Source: Acinetobacter bouvetii (GTDB taxonomy: Bacteria > Pseudomonadota > Gammaproteobacteria > Pseudomonadales > Moraxellaceae). Taken from it: DNA of 64,000 nucleotides. The position numbers were made by a program, and so were the translations under genes. The stretch spans positions 1-64,000 of the forward strand of contig NZ_CADDTS010000040.1 in NCBI RefSeq assembly GCF_902753875.1, read 5' to 3'. Below, in pieces: positions 54,926 through 64,000 of this stretch (position 1 is the stretch's first letter; every line of letters starts with the position of its first letter). The notes under the pieces are model-generated. The model was not told the origin of the DNA and ran no database searches. It saw nothing but the letters and a program-made list of their open reading frames with translations.

Positions 54926-57900
54926 TCAGGCGATTTTGCTGCTTTTATCTTCAGTAAAATAGCCCAAAATAGCATCAAGCCGCAGGATGAATTCAGCATC
55001 CGGCTTCCAGTGATAAAAGCCCTGCTCGGCCTGCCCGTTCATGCCGCGCAAATACAGATAACTTGCGCCGCCCAAATGTTTGCTAATGTCATAATCCTGC
55101 ATCTGTACACTTAGATAACGATGCAGCGCCACCAGATACAAACCGGCCTGTAGCCAGTAGCTGGCCTGCGACATACTCTGCCGAATTTCCCCATCCCGAT
55201 AATGCGATTGATCTGTACCTAAAAAGTTACTTTTATAATCGGCGATGTGATAGTGCAGACCATCAAAATACACCAAATCGATGGATCCGGTGAGATAGCG
55301 TGCCGAATTGGCCGGGTTAAAATCCAGCATGTCGATGCCATGTTCTGCATAGAGCTGATGAATCCGCTGAATGGCTAAGACATGATCCGACAGGGACAGA
55401 TAAAACGGAAATTCCGCCAGATATGTATGTTCAGCCAGTTGATTCAACTGGAAATTCTGATGCAAGGGTGTCGTTAACACCTCTGCCAGCCATTCTCCCA
55501 TCCAGCCAATCAGCTGTTCTTCATCTGCTTGCTGAAATTCCTGCTCATATTTTGTAGTCAGTTCTGACCATAAACCCGGATAATCATTTTTAAAACGGCG
55601 GCGAATTTCCAGCGGCCAGTCTTGCTGATCTTTAAAATCGATATGTTCAAAAATTTCATGCAGGAAAGTTCCTGCCACTGTGCCCATCGGGAAATTGCGT
55701 TTGATCCAGGACAGCGGCTGAGTGGCCACAGTTTCAACCGGTTCAAGCAGATGGATTTCATCGGCGGCACTGGACATTTGTTCGGTATTAACCGCCAAAG
55801 CATCCATGGCCTGTTTACGGCTTAAATGCTGGGCCAAGGCACTAAAACTGGTTTTGGAACGTGGATAAAACCGCTGTGCCGGAAACTCCAAAGCCTGTAA
55901 AGGTAGAGGTTCAGCTTGATGCTTGGCCTGCAACTTAATGGGCCTGTCATTTAATAGCGCCTCATCTGCACTGGCCGCATGGCTAAAAATTTCCGGAGCT
56001 TGCCCACGCCAGAATGCCAAGCCATGATTGGACTTGCCTTCCTGATCATGCAACATGGCATAGACCCGATGGCTGGCCCGGGTCAGGGCCACATACCAGA
56101 GCCGATGCTGCTCTGCCACAGCACGGGCATTGTGCTGATCAATCGCGCTTTGATCGAGCAAGTGCTTGTCATTCACTGCAACCACACGCTGAATGTCCAC
56201 CTTTCCTGTGACCGGATGCACATGCTCAACGGTGGAAAAATTCAGGGTTTTATTCATTTCCTTGGGTGGCTTGTCTGCCCCCAATAAAAACACAATTTTG
56301 AACTCCAGCCCTTTGGACTGGTGGATGGTCATCAATTGTACCCCGGCCTCATTGGACAGTTTGCGTTCCAGTTCCCACTCGCGTTCTGCCGGAGATTGCA
56401 GCTGTTTCAGATACCAGTGATACAGCTTTTGTGCACCTTGATACTGTTCACTGTGCTGACTGAGCAACTCGGTCAGATGGCGTAAATTCACCACGCTGCG
56501 CTCATTATCCCGGCTCTGGGTCGCCACCAGATTTTTCCAGACCTGAAATAAATTCAGACAATATTGCCATGCGGTTAAAAAGCCTTTTTCCAGCCACATT
56601 TCACGAATGCAGTCGAAATCGTAAATAAACTGGCTTAAGCCATCGGCTTGGGCTTCCAGCTGCATCAGTTGCTGTAAATTAAAGCCCAATAAACGGCTGA
56701 GTAAAGCCCGCTTGATTTTGCCTTCATCATAAGGATGCATAATCGCCGTGAGCACGGCGCCGACATCTTTGGCCACAGCATGATCAAACACACTGCGCTT
56801 GGAAGGACGATTGACTCGAATGCCTAAACGTTCCAGTTCATATTGGGCTTTATCCAGACCGTCATGATTTTTTGATAAAATGGCGATGTCGTTTTCAATC
56901 AGGTATTTGGGGCCGGTTTTTTCTGCCAGATAGAGTTTTTCTTCAATGCCCTGATTAAGTAAATCGCGGATTTTCCAAGCCACCTGTAGCGACTCATCCT
57001 TTTTATCATTCAGTAATAACCAGCGTAGCGGCTGATGATTTTCACCCACTGCATCGATAAGTGCTGGATGCGGACGCGAACCGGCTTCAACCGGGCTATA
57101 CGTCACCTCTTCACCAAAATCCATCTGTCGCTGAAACAAGGCATCCACGGCCTGGACCAAGACTTTGACCGACCGGTGATTGTGGCGCAGGCTATATTCA
57201 TGTCCCTGTTTGGACAAGACATCGGCACGGGCTTTGTTATAGGTCAACATGTCGCCGCCACGAAAGCCATAAATCGCCTGCTTCGGATCGCCGACCATAA
57301 TCATGCAGCCCTGCATATAGCGCTTCTGGTCCCGCCAGATCCGCGCGAGCATATTGTCCTGATCCTGGTTGGTATCCTGAAATTCATCCACCAAAATCAG
57401 GGGATAACGCGCCTGCACAAACTTGGCAAAACGCAGCCCCTGTTCGCCTTGCAAGGCTTCCGAAAGGGTTCGAATTTGCTGGGCAAAAGTGGTTTCACTT
57501 TTCTGCTGCAGCACTTGTGGCAATCGTTTTTTGACTTCCCGACTTAAATAAAATTTGAGATAGGCATCCAGCAGATCCAGATCCAGACTGAGTTTGGATA
57601 GCGCCTCGCAAAAATGTTTCAGTGCTCGAATCAGGACATGCTGATTAAACTGATTCAGTACCTCTTCGGCACATTTATTCAGGACTTTTTTGGTTGCCAG
57701 TTCAGTCAGATTTTTCAGGGTCTTTTCAAAATGCGGGGCAAATAAGGCATAGCTGCGCTGTTCAGCCAAAGCCTGAATAAAAGCCGGTAAATCTTCACAC
57801 AAGGTGCGTTGCATCAGGCCATCTGTGCGCCATTTTTTACCAATGACCGCATGATATTGTCCATCTTCCGAATAATAATCGCTTAAGCTGGGAATCAGGC

Positions 57901-58636
57901 TTAAATCCAGCTGGATAAAGTCATCCACCAGCCGTTCAAACTGGTTTAAATCCAGCTCGGGCGCCTGCACTTCCTGGAACTGCGCCGAAGCAAAGTTCAG
58001 GCTATTTTCCACCACCGGAACGTAAGCATCCTGCGACTTCAACTTTTGGTTGAGCAGTAAGTAATTCACCACATTTTGCGGTTGCAGCTGAATCCATTCA
58101 CGCAAGACATCATGAATCAGCTGATGGGTATAGCTTTTGGCATCATCGGTAATATCAGCCCGTTCAATTTTGCCACTTTCAAAGGAAAACTCGCGTAATA
58201 ACTTCTGGCTAAAGCTGTCCAGCGTGCCAACAAACAGTTCATCCAGCTGATCAATCACCAGTTTTAAACGTTCACGGGCAAAATCAACACGCGTGGCATA
58301 ATCCTGCAACACTTTTTGAAATAAAGGATCAGATTCAGCCGCGATTTTGGCCTGAATTTCCGCCTGGGTCAGGGTTTGACAGTTGTCAAAATAACGCAAG
58401 GTTTCGACCAAACGCAGCCGAATCCGGTTCTTTAATTCTGCGGCGGCTGCACGGGTAAAGGTGGTGGCAATCACCTGATTGGGCAGATACGACCCCAGAA
58501 AAATCCGCACCATAAGACTAGACAGGGTAAAGGTCTTGCCGGTACCGGCCGAAGCTTCAATCCAGTGCAGACCTTGAAATTGCATGTCAACAATCGGCTG
58601 AAACGAAATCTTGTTCAGGTTTTGAGGATGATTCAT
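54926..58636 (-). CDS. recB: Exodeoxyribonuclease V beta subunit RecB
   Basis: The 3'-5' helicase-nuclease of RecBCD. Walker A is EASAGTGKTFTLSS (Gly-31 to Thr-35), motif II LILVDEFQDTNQDQDN, and motif VI RLWYVALTRASHRVY. The C-terminal nuclease domain has GSIDLVYFDGLHYHIADYKSN-type catalytic residues (Asp and Asp-Tyr-Lys, around residues 1115-1136) as required for DNA cleavage. Length is 1236 residues versus 1180 in E. coli. It processes double-strand ends until Chi and destroys linear phage DNA. Six bases after recC. Confidence 0.97.
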   Translation of the reverse strand: MNHPQNLNKISFQPIVDMQFQGLHWIEASAGTGKTFTLSSLMVRIFLGSYLPNQVIATTFTRAAAAELKNRIRLRLVETLRYFDNCQTLTQAEIQAKIAAESDPLFQKVLQDYATRVDFARERLKLVIDQLDELFVGTLDSFSQKLLREFSFESGKIERADITDDAKSYTHQLIHDVLREWIQLQPQNVVNYLLLNQKLKSQDAYVPVVENSLNFASAQFQEVQAPELDLNQFERLVDDFIQLDLSLIPSLSDYYSEDGQYHAVIGKKWRTDGLMQRTLCEDLPAFIQALAEQRSYALFAPHFEKTLKNLTELATKKVLNKCAEEVLNQFNQHVLIRALKHFCEALSKLSLDLDLLDAYLKFYLSREVKKRLPQVLQQKSETTFAQQIRTLSEALQGEQGLRFAKFVQARYPLILVDEFQDTNQDQDNMLARIWRDQKRYMQGCMIMVGDPKQAIYGFRGGDMLTYNKARADVLSKQGHEYSLRHNHRSVKVLVQAVDALFQRQMDFGEEVTYSPVEAGSRPHPALIDAVGENHQPLRWLLLNDKKDESLQVAWKIRDLLNQGIEEKLYLAEKTGPKYLIENDIAILSKNHDGLDKAQYELERLGIRVNRPSKRSVFDHAVAKDVGAVLTAIMHPYDEGKIKRALLSRLLGFNLQQLMQLEAQADGLSQFIYDFDCIREMWLEKGFLTAWQYCLNLFQVWKNLVATQSRDNERSVVNLRHLTELLSQHSEQYQGAQKLYHWYLKQLQSPAEREWELERKLSNEAGVQLMTIHQSKGLEFKIVFLLGADKPPKEMNKTLNFSTVEHVHPVTGKVDIQRVVAVNDKHLLDQSAIDQHNARAVAEQHRLWYVALTRASHRVYAMLHDQEGKSNHGLAFWRGQAPEIFSHAASADEALLNDRPIKLQAKHQAEPLPLQALEFPAQRFYPRSKTSFSALAQHLSRKQAMDALAVNTEQMSSAADEIHLLEPVETVATQPLSWIKRNFPMGTVAGTFLHEIFEHIDFKDQQDWPLEIRRRFKNDYPGLWSELTTKYEQEFQQADEEQLIGWMGEWLAEVLTTPLHQNFQLNQLAEHTYLAEFPFYLSLSDHVLAIQRIHQLYAEHGIDMLDFNPANSARYLTGSIDLVYFDGLHYHIADYKSNFLGTDQSHYRDGEIRQSMSQASYWLQAGLYLVALHRYLSVQMQDYDISKHLGGASYLYLRGMNGQAEQGFYHWKPDAEFILRLDAILGYFTEDKSSKIA

Positions 58637-58642
58637 TTCTTC

Positions 58643-61600
58643 TTATTCCTCAACCACTTGTTGATGCCAAAATACCGGCTGATACAGTTGGTAAGAGAAT
58701 TGCTCACAAGCCTGTTCCAGCAAAGCAGTGGCATCCTGTTCCTGTAAAATAAACTGCCAGTCGCGGTGCATGTAGGTGGCTTCATTATCGGCCACGGAAA
58801 AACCAGTAAATTTGCCATCTTCATGCCATTCTTTATAGATCGCATCCATATCGTCAATGCACATCTGGTTCTGTGCATTGGCTTGCCAGTTATGCTGTTT
58901 ATCTTTTTCCGCAATTTTAAGTAGCAGAGCCGCAGGCAACACCAACGGCTGGCTTTGCCCATATTTCCAGGCTGTAAGCCAGTGATCCAGCCACTCGCGC
59001 GCTTTATTGGAAGTCACCCCGTGACATAAAATGGTTCGGTCACTAAACACCACGATTCGCGCCAGTTTTTCGCCGCCATCACCCAGATTCAGGTAGGCCA
59101 GCCAGAGCAGATATTCCAGCCAGACTTTGGCACGGCGTTTGGCACGCGCACTTGAGGCATCCAGACTGACCCATTTTTCTGCGCCATTTTTCGGCAGGTA
59201 AATGTTCATATACACATGGTCATTCACTTTCCAGACCTGTTGCGTGGTCGGCGTGACTTCAGGAGCATATTTCAGCAAGCGGTCTTTTAAACGTTCTTGC
59301 TCTACCACACTCATTTGCCAGCTGCCCTGTTGCAGTTTTCCAATCGGCAACTGATCCATCAATAATTCAGGTTGGACTGCCCCGTCCTGTTTTTGCAGGA
59401 ATTGACGCACGGCATAGCGCCCTAAACCATCCAGTAGCAAGGGTTCCTGTACCGCTGGCAAATCTTCAGGGCGCAGATTTTCCACGCCTAATGTTTTTAA
59501 ATATAGTCGCGCCGGGAAAGTGACATCCTGAATCCACTGATGACTGTCCAGCACCTGTACATCTTGCTGCAAATGTTGATAAGGCGTATTCACCCACGCT
59601 GAACGCTGCCCAGTGGCATGACGAAGCTGCCCCGCCACACAGAACCACTGATCCTGATAACGCACCGGTTTGGCCGATTCAAATCCCAGCGGATCAAAAG
59701 GCAATAAGGGGTGCACATGATACAGTGACCGGAGTTGCTCAGGCACTTCTACGCCATTGATCTCTACAGTGGCATCCGCTTCTGTATCGGGCTGTTTGCC
59801 CTGAACAATAAAAGCTAGATGTTGCACCAGTTCCTGCAACACGGTCGATGGATCACGCACTTCACCATCATTAATATCGAAGCCATTATAAAACAGCCAC
59901 AGGTTGTCCTGCGCCAACAGCAGATGATCTAAAAAGGCCCCCTGATCATCTTCCAGACGGGAACGATCGCCAAGCTGTGGTTTGAGCAGGTCCATTAAAT
60001 CGAAAGGTAAATGCTGGCTACGATTTGGAAACTTGCCACTGTCCAGTCCCAGCATCACGATCAGCTTATACGGCACAGGACGGATCTGACCGATTTGGCT
60101 AAAGGTAATCTGCCCGGTCGGTTCGGCATGATCCAGCTGCATTTCCAGCGTGTTGTTAATTTCGGCTAATAGATAAGGTAACGGTAAACTTAAGCTGCGC
60201 AAGGCATGATGATCCTGCTCATCATAGAAGCTGGCGAGCGTCAGCATCCGTTCCTGTTTTTTTATGATTTTATAAACTGTCGATAACGACTCTACGCCCG
60301 TTTCTTCAAACTCGGCAATATCCTGCATCAGGCATTTAAGCCACTGTTCAACTGGTACATTTTGGCCTTGTTCATGGGCAATCATCCAGTCACGGCGTGC
60401 ATCAAAATCCTGATAAATCTGGATCAGTGTGCCAATCAGTTCAAAATCGCTGGGCAAGACTTGGGCAAAACTCAGCGTGCCTTGAAATAAGGTATGTTCA
60501 GGAATCGCAATCCCCAAAGCCAGACGGTCGAGCGCAAATTTAAAACTAAAGCGATAGTCTTCATCGCCCTCGCACAGGCTGCGTTTTAAATGCTCGGCAT
60601 CCAGTCCGCGTTTAAAACCGGCAGCAATCAGCAATTCCGTAATGCGCTCAATCGCGTTCACTTCCAGACTGTAACGCTGCTGGGTGGCGCTCAGACTGAG
60701 CCAGTCGGCAAAATCTTCAATGCTAAAACGCCCTTGAATCAGTTCAATGCGGCCCAGCACGGCGCGCCACGCATTCAGCGCATCCAGCTGAGTCACACCG
60801 GCAATTTTAATCGGTAAATACACGCTGTCTTTGGAGAGCTGATGACTGCTGCCGGCTTTCTGCTGAATAAGGTCACGCTCACTTGGCGGCGGTGCAAATA
60901 CACTGCGGATCAGCGGTTCCAGCTCGCTCAGGCTTGGGCTGAGTACCAGAATATCACTTGGCCTACGTGGTGCATCTTTTGTGCCTTGGGCCAGCCAGTG
61001 AATCAGCTGCTCTTTTAATACTTCCAATTGGCGTAAACTGGAATGACAGACATGAATCTGGATCGAATCATCCTGTTCATCCAGCACGTATTGATGCTGC
61101 TCCGGCTCGACCAGATACAACACATCGGATTGGATTTTACCGAGTAAATTCTGTTGATATTCATCCACAAAAGCATCTGCCCAAACCCCATCTTCCCCCG
61201 AAGACAAGTTGGAGAGCAATGAGAAATGATCACGCGCCTGCTTGCCAAAACGGGTCAATAAAGGATGTCGTGACTCACGCTGTTCTGCATTGAAATTTAG
61301 TGTAAATTCCTGGAAAAACTGTTCAATATCGGCATCGCTGGCTTTGGGATTTTTGGCAATAAAACGCTCTTTAACTCTGAGGTCATAACGCGCTTTCCAA
61401 TTTGGATCGACACTGTCGGCCCAATATTCCTGCGAAGGGTTGTAATGCAGAATATAAATGTCGAGGTATTGCCCCAAACGATGCAAAAACTCCAGCTGCA
61501 TCGGCGGCAAATCCAGCAGGGTAAAAATCACCAGCTGCTGCGGCAATTTTTTTAATGCCGCTTTACGAGTCTCAGGATCATCCAGTATCTCCCAGAACAT

Positions 61601-62335
61601 AGCATCAATACTTTGCATCTGCTCAAAGTCCTGATGAAACACTTCCTGCCACAGCCAGCGCTGCCAGGCTTCCAGTTCACGTGCCTGATTCAGGGTAAAT
61701 TCAGAAATGTCTGTATTGGTTTTAAAGAACATCTCCTCAATGGCGAGTTCCCGGTTTTGTCCCCAGGCCTGTAGCCAGTTGGTCGGACAAGTGCACCTAT
61801 TTGGAGGACAGTTTTTCTGACAATGTCCGCGATATTCCATGTAATGGCTAAATAAACGTGAGACCTGCTCAGCCACCCAATACAGCATGCCCTGTTTTTT
61901 CAGCTGTTTTTCGATGCCCTGTTCCAGACGGTCAGCGCTGTCATAAATGCGCTGTACGATGGAATGTAAAGGATGATCCAGCTCTAAAGGATTGTGTTCG
62001 GCCTGAATAAAGGATTTTAAGGCCTGAAATACGCGCCACTTGATAATGATTCGCGGAATATTGGCTTTTCGGACTTGCTCTTTCTGATCGACCAAAACCC
62101 ATTGATAAGCAGACCACTGGAAACCACGAATCCGGTGATGAAACTGGGTATTCGCGCTAATGCCTTTTTGTTCTGCCAGCTTTTGAGTCAGCCAGGCTTC
62201 AACCGCATGCGACGGCACAATAAAATGTTGCTTCTGTAAAACCTGAAACGGTGTGGTGGCGGGCTTCTTCACGGTCGTCAGCATCGCGTGCACCAGCACA
62301 TCAATACGCTGACTTTGAATCACATGAATGGCCAT
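58643..62335 (-). CDS. recC: Exodeoxyribonuclease V gamma subunit RecC
   Basis: The Chi-recognising subunit, a helicase-like protein lacking catalytic motifs. Conserved blocks include the N-terminal IVPSHAVEAWLTQKLAEQKGISAN, LAQGTKDAPRRPSDILVLSPSL, and IAGVTQLDALNAWRAVLGRIELIQGRFSIEDFADWLSL near the centre. Length is 1230 residues, about 100 more than in E. coli. A cysteine cluster, C172-X3-C176-X4-C181-X-C183, occurs in the N-terminal domain. First gene of the operon. Its upstream region faces the divergent gene at 62518. Confidence 0.95.
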   Translation of the reverse strand: MAIHVIQSQRIDVLVHAMLTTVKKPATTPFQVLQKQHFIVPSHAVEAWLTQKLAEQKGISANTQFHHRIRGFQWSAYQWVLVDQKEQVRKANIPRIIIKWRVFQALKSFIQAEHNPLELDHPLHSIVQRIYDSADRLEQGIEKQLKKQGMLYWVAEQVSRLFSHYMEYRGHCQKNCPPNRCTCPTNWLQAWGQNRELAIEEMFFKTNTDISEFTLNQARELEAWQRWLWQEVFHQDFEQMQSIDAMFWEILDDPETRKAALKKLPQQLVIFTLLDLPPMQLEFLHRLGQYLDIYILHYNPSQEYWADSVDPNWKARYDLRVKERFIAKNPKASDADIEQFFQEFTLNFNAEQRESRHPLLTRFGKQARDHFSLLSNLSSGEDGVWADAFVDEYQQNLLGKIQSDVLYLVEPEQHQYVLDEQDDSIQIHVCHSSLRQLEVLKEQLIHWLAQGTKDAPRRPSDILVLSPSLSELEPLIRSVFAPPPSERDLIQQKAGSSHQLSKDSVYLPIKIAGVTQLDALNAWRAVLGRIELIQGRFSIEDFADWLSLSATQQRYSLEVNAIERITELLIAAGFKRGLDAEHLKRSLCEGDEDYRFSFKFALDRLALGIAIPEHTLFQGTLSFAQVLPSDFELIGTLIQIYQDFDARRDWMIAHEQGQNVPVEQWLKCLMQDIAEFEETGVESLSTVYKIIKKQERMLTLASFYDEQDHHALRSLSLPLPYLLAEINNTLEMQLDHAEPTGQITFSQIGQIRPVPYKLIVMLGLDSGKFPNRSQHLPFDLMDLLKPQLGDRSRLEDDQGAFLDHLLLAQDNLWLFYNGFDINDGEVRDPSTVLQELVQHLAFIVQGKQPDTEADATVEINGVEVPEQLRSLYHVHPLLPFDPLGFESAKPVRYQDQWFCVAGQLRHATGQRSAWVNTPYQHLQQDVQVLDSHQWIQDVTFPARLYLKTLGVENLRPEDLPAVQEPLLLDGLGRYAVRQFLQKQDGAVQPELLMDQLPIGKLQQGSWQMSVVEQERLKDRLLKYAPEVTPTTQQVWKVNDHVYMNIYLPKNGAEKWVSLDASSARAKRRAKVWLEYLLWLAYLNLGDGGEKLARIVVFSDRTILCHGVTSNKAREWLDHWLTAWKYGQSQPLVLPAALLLKIAEKDKQHNWQANAQNQMCIDDMDAIYKEWHEDGKFTGFSVADNEATYMHRDWQFILQEQDATALLEQACEQFSYQLYQPVFWHQQVVEE

Positions 62336-62517
62336 TACTCACCTTTTTCCGCTATTTTTCAAAATGGAATGCCTACAAAAGCATAAAGATTATTTACTAT
62401 ACAATGCTATCTGTCTATGTCACTTTTAAATGTAGATTAACTTTAAAAATGCTTTGAAATTCACATCTTAATGATGGTTGAATAGAACAAATAATACGAA
62501 GTTTAAGGTATTTACCC

Positions 62518-63024
62518 ATGAAAATAGATAAAGTTCCAGACGCAATAGACCCAAAATTAAATTTAGACACCATTCGAACAGAATGCCTAGAAATGGTGAA
62601 AAAACGGGCTTACTTCTCAGCAGGTGCAGCCGTCATTCCGGTTCCATTTTTCGATGTGGTGATCGATGTTGGAATTTTGTCACAACTGATCCCGGAAGTG
62701 AATGCGCGTTTTGGTTTGGCGCCTGAACAAATCAGTGTCTATGACCCGGAAACCAAACAGGTGCACTGGAATGAATTACGCAAACGCGGCGTCGAATTTT
62801 CCGGACTGGTGGTCGCTCGTACTGCGGTGAAACAATCCTTGAACAACGTGGCAGCCAAGGTCATTGCCAAACAAGTGACGAAATTTATTCCCCTAGGCGG
62901 CCAGATTATTGCAGCCAGTTTAGGCTATATGGTGATGAAAAAAGTTGCGGATGCCCATGTCGAAGACTGTTACAAAATTGCCAAAGGCATCCAGCAAAAA
63001 CAAAAAGCCCAAGTGGTGCATTAA
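62518..63024 (+). CDS. Small helical protein, DUF697/YcjF-like
   Basis: The 168-residue product has a hydrophobic hairpin AVIPVPFFDVVIDVGILSQLIPEVN (about residues 37-61) and a C-terminal amphipathic/hydrophobic region FIPLGGQIIAASLGYMVMKKVADAHVEDCYKIAKG. The P-P-x-D and GG-IG-like motifs resemble DUF697, a domain found in YcjF and some GTPases, though no GTPase domain is present. Function unknown; membrane association is likely. Divergent from recC, with its own terminator. Confidence 0.65.
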   Translation: MKIDKVPDAIDPKLNLDTIRTECLEMVKKRAYFSAGAAVIPVPFFDVVIDVGILSQLIPEVNARFGLAPEQISVYDPETKQVHWNELRKRGVEFSGLVVARTAVKQSLNNVAAKVIAKQVTKFIPLGGQIIAASLGYMVMKKVADAHVEDCYKIAKGIQQKQKAQVVH

Positions 63025-63069
63025 ACTTTCTGTGATCAGCATTGAATTGATCAAGACTGATAATCTTAC

Positions 63070-63104
63070 AACTGAGAGCTTATTCCGCTCTCAGTTGTTT
63101 TAAA
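63070..63104 (+). terminator. Terminator between convergent genes
   Basis: AACTGAGAGC pairs perfectly with GCTCTCAGTT around a seven-base loop, followed by GTTTTAAAA. It ends the DUF697-like gene and overlaps the stop codon of the convergent PPK2 gene at 63080. Confidence 0.8.
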
Positions 63105-63994
63105 ATGGCCTTTAATATTTTTAGGCGCGCCGTATTTTTATCATTGGTGGCAATAATGTACCAGGGTGCAGAGTCGGTACTGGTGCGTTCAAACATATCT
63201 GCCGCAGCACTTAAATATTGATCCCATTTTTCACGATTACGCCAATCTTCTGGGGTAATTTTGAAGCGTTTATGCGGTGTTTCTTCCCGCGCTTTGAAAC
63301 GGGCAGCCTGTTCATCCTTACCAATGGCCAGCCACAACTTGATCACCACGGTTTGACTATTGACCAGATCCTTTTCAAAACGGTTAATTTCATCATAAGC
63401 TCGTTGCCACTCCACCTCATTGGCAAAGCCTTCAACGCGCTCGACCAATACCCGCCCATACCAGGAACGGTCAAAAATCGTAATATCCTCGTCAGTTTGC
63501 AACTTGGTCCAGAAACGCCATAGATAGGGATGACGCAGTTCATATTTCTCAGGTGCTGCAATACAGTGAATATCATATTCACGTGGATCAAGATTTTTAA
63601 CAATGCGCTGAATTGCCCCTCCTTTACCTGCAGCGTCCATACCTTCTAAAACCACGATCGCTTTACGATCATCAGCACGCATGGCTTCTGCAACTTTCAG
63701 TGACAGCTTTTTTAACTCTTTTTTATAGTCTTCATTATCCTCAAATTCATTTTCAGGATGCAATAAAGCCTCTGGAACAGCGGCTTGCTTCCATTTGACT
63801 TCACCTTTACTCAAATGTTCTGGGCAATCCTTTAAAGCACCTAAAATAATCTGTGCAAACTGTTGATCACGGGCTTTTTCATCTTCACAGTTAATCACTT
63901 GCCAATCTTTCAGAAAGCGCTGACTGAGCTTTTGCACATTGTCGTATTGCTTTTTATTACGCCAGTCCAGACCATGTAATTTATGCCATTGCAC
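63080..63994 (-). CDS. PPK2-family polyphosphate:AMP phosphotransferase, 5' end outside window
   Basis: The frame is still open at the window edge (codons for Ser-Glu-Val precede the GTG at 63994), so this is the C-terminal part. It holds a complete PPK2 domain with Walker A VVLEGMDAAGKGGAIQRI, the lid motif LDPREYDI..., Walker B ITIFDRSWYGRVLVERV and KLWLAIGKDEQAARFKAR. The first 50 residues (WHKLHGLDWRNKKQYDN...) resemble the end of a preceding PPK2 domain, as in double-domain class II enzymes such as PAP of Acinetobacter johnsonii, which phosphorylates AMP to ADP from polyphosphate. The N-terminal domain would lie beyond position 64000. Confidence 0.85.
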   Translation of the reverse strand: MQWHKLHGLDWRNKKQYDNVQKLSQRFLKDWQVINCEDEKARDQQFAQIILGALKDCPEHLSKGEVKWKQAAVPEALLHPENEFEDNEDYKKELKKLSLKVAEAMRADDRKAIVVLEGMDAAGKGGAIQRIVKNLDPREYDIHCIAAPEKYELRHPYLWRFWTKLQTDEDITIFDRSWYGRVLVERVEGFANEVEWQRAYDEINRFEKDLVNSQTVVIKLWLAIGKDEQAARFKAREETPHKRFKITPEDWRNREKWDQYLSAAADMFERTSTDSAPWYIIATNDKNTARLKILKAILKQLRAE

Positions 63995-64000
63995 TTCACT

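Noticed and set aside
53099..62335. Whether recBCD shows frameshifts or internal breaks.
   Set aside because: All three frames are uninterrupted with helicase and nuclease motifs intact.
1..64000. CRISPR array or prophage.
   Set aside because: No regularly spaced repeats, cas genes, integrase or phage structural genes were seen; the repeats present are dispersed and palindromic.

Overview
This 64 kb window is a chromosomal segment of a gammaproteobacterium of the genus Acinetobacter (Moraxellaceae). The inference rests on the AT-leaning base composition, the gene content and order (rne/rluC divergent pair, gspF-gspG as an isolated pair beside priA, corC-lnt, rpsO-pnp, a recC-recB-recD operon) and a class II-like double-domain polyphosphate:AMP phosphotransferase at the right edge. 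The species is not assigned. Most of the window is ordinary core genome.

Layout. 1-8.3 kb: HAD phosphatase and rluC on the minus strand, a long leader and rne on the plus strand, then a fatty acyl-CoA synthetase. 8.3-9.5 kb: a four-gene tRNA-Lys cluster (three identical UUU copies and one CUU copy) followed by a 280-bp MITE-like element. 9.5-12.4 kb: small envelope proteins and an HPP/CBS membrane protein. 12.4-16.0 kb: glyQ-tautomerase-glyS. 16.0-17.4 kb: a visibly AT-richer two-gene island encoding a class III nucleotidyl cyclase and a small multi-pass membrane protein overlapping by 8 nt. This is best read as a Pycsar (pyrimidine cyclase) anti-phage system with a transmembrane effector. 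Its likely promoter has its -10 box inside the loop of the glyS terminator. 17.4-27.3 kb: a run of small secreted or lipid-anchored proteins, a dehydrogenase, methyltransferases, a flavoprotein and yacG. 27.3-33.7 kb: MBL hydrolase, hemH, a DUF4062 protein, murI, a DUF1285 protein and ETF-ubiquinone oxidoreductase. 34-44.6 kb: tusA, corC-lnt, gspF-gspG, priA, a Kef-type antiporter and hslO. 44.8-49.3 kb: two DUF2147 paralogues, cbpA-cbpM, a DUF465 protein and a CorA-type transporter. 49.4-52.3 kb: pnp and rpsO. 52.3-53.1 kb: a long non-coding stretch with two strong terminators and a candidate small RNA. 53.1-62.3 kb: recC-recB-recD. 62.5-64 kb: a small helical protein and the 3' part of a PPK2-family gene running off the window.

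How the parts connect. RNase E, PNPase and S15 are present together; the RNase E tail carries two copies of an NDPR motif that may recruit degradosome partners. RecBCD and the putative Pycsar operon are both relevant to phage defence, the first as core exonuclease and the second as a horizontally acquired abortive-infection type module. Several intergenic regions (829-1201, about 26300-26430, about 33770-33913 and 36904-37057) share degenerate copies of a composite dispersed repeat, which explains several apparent short reading frames that are not genes.
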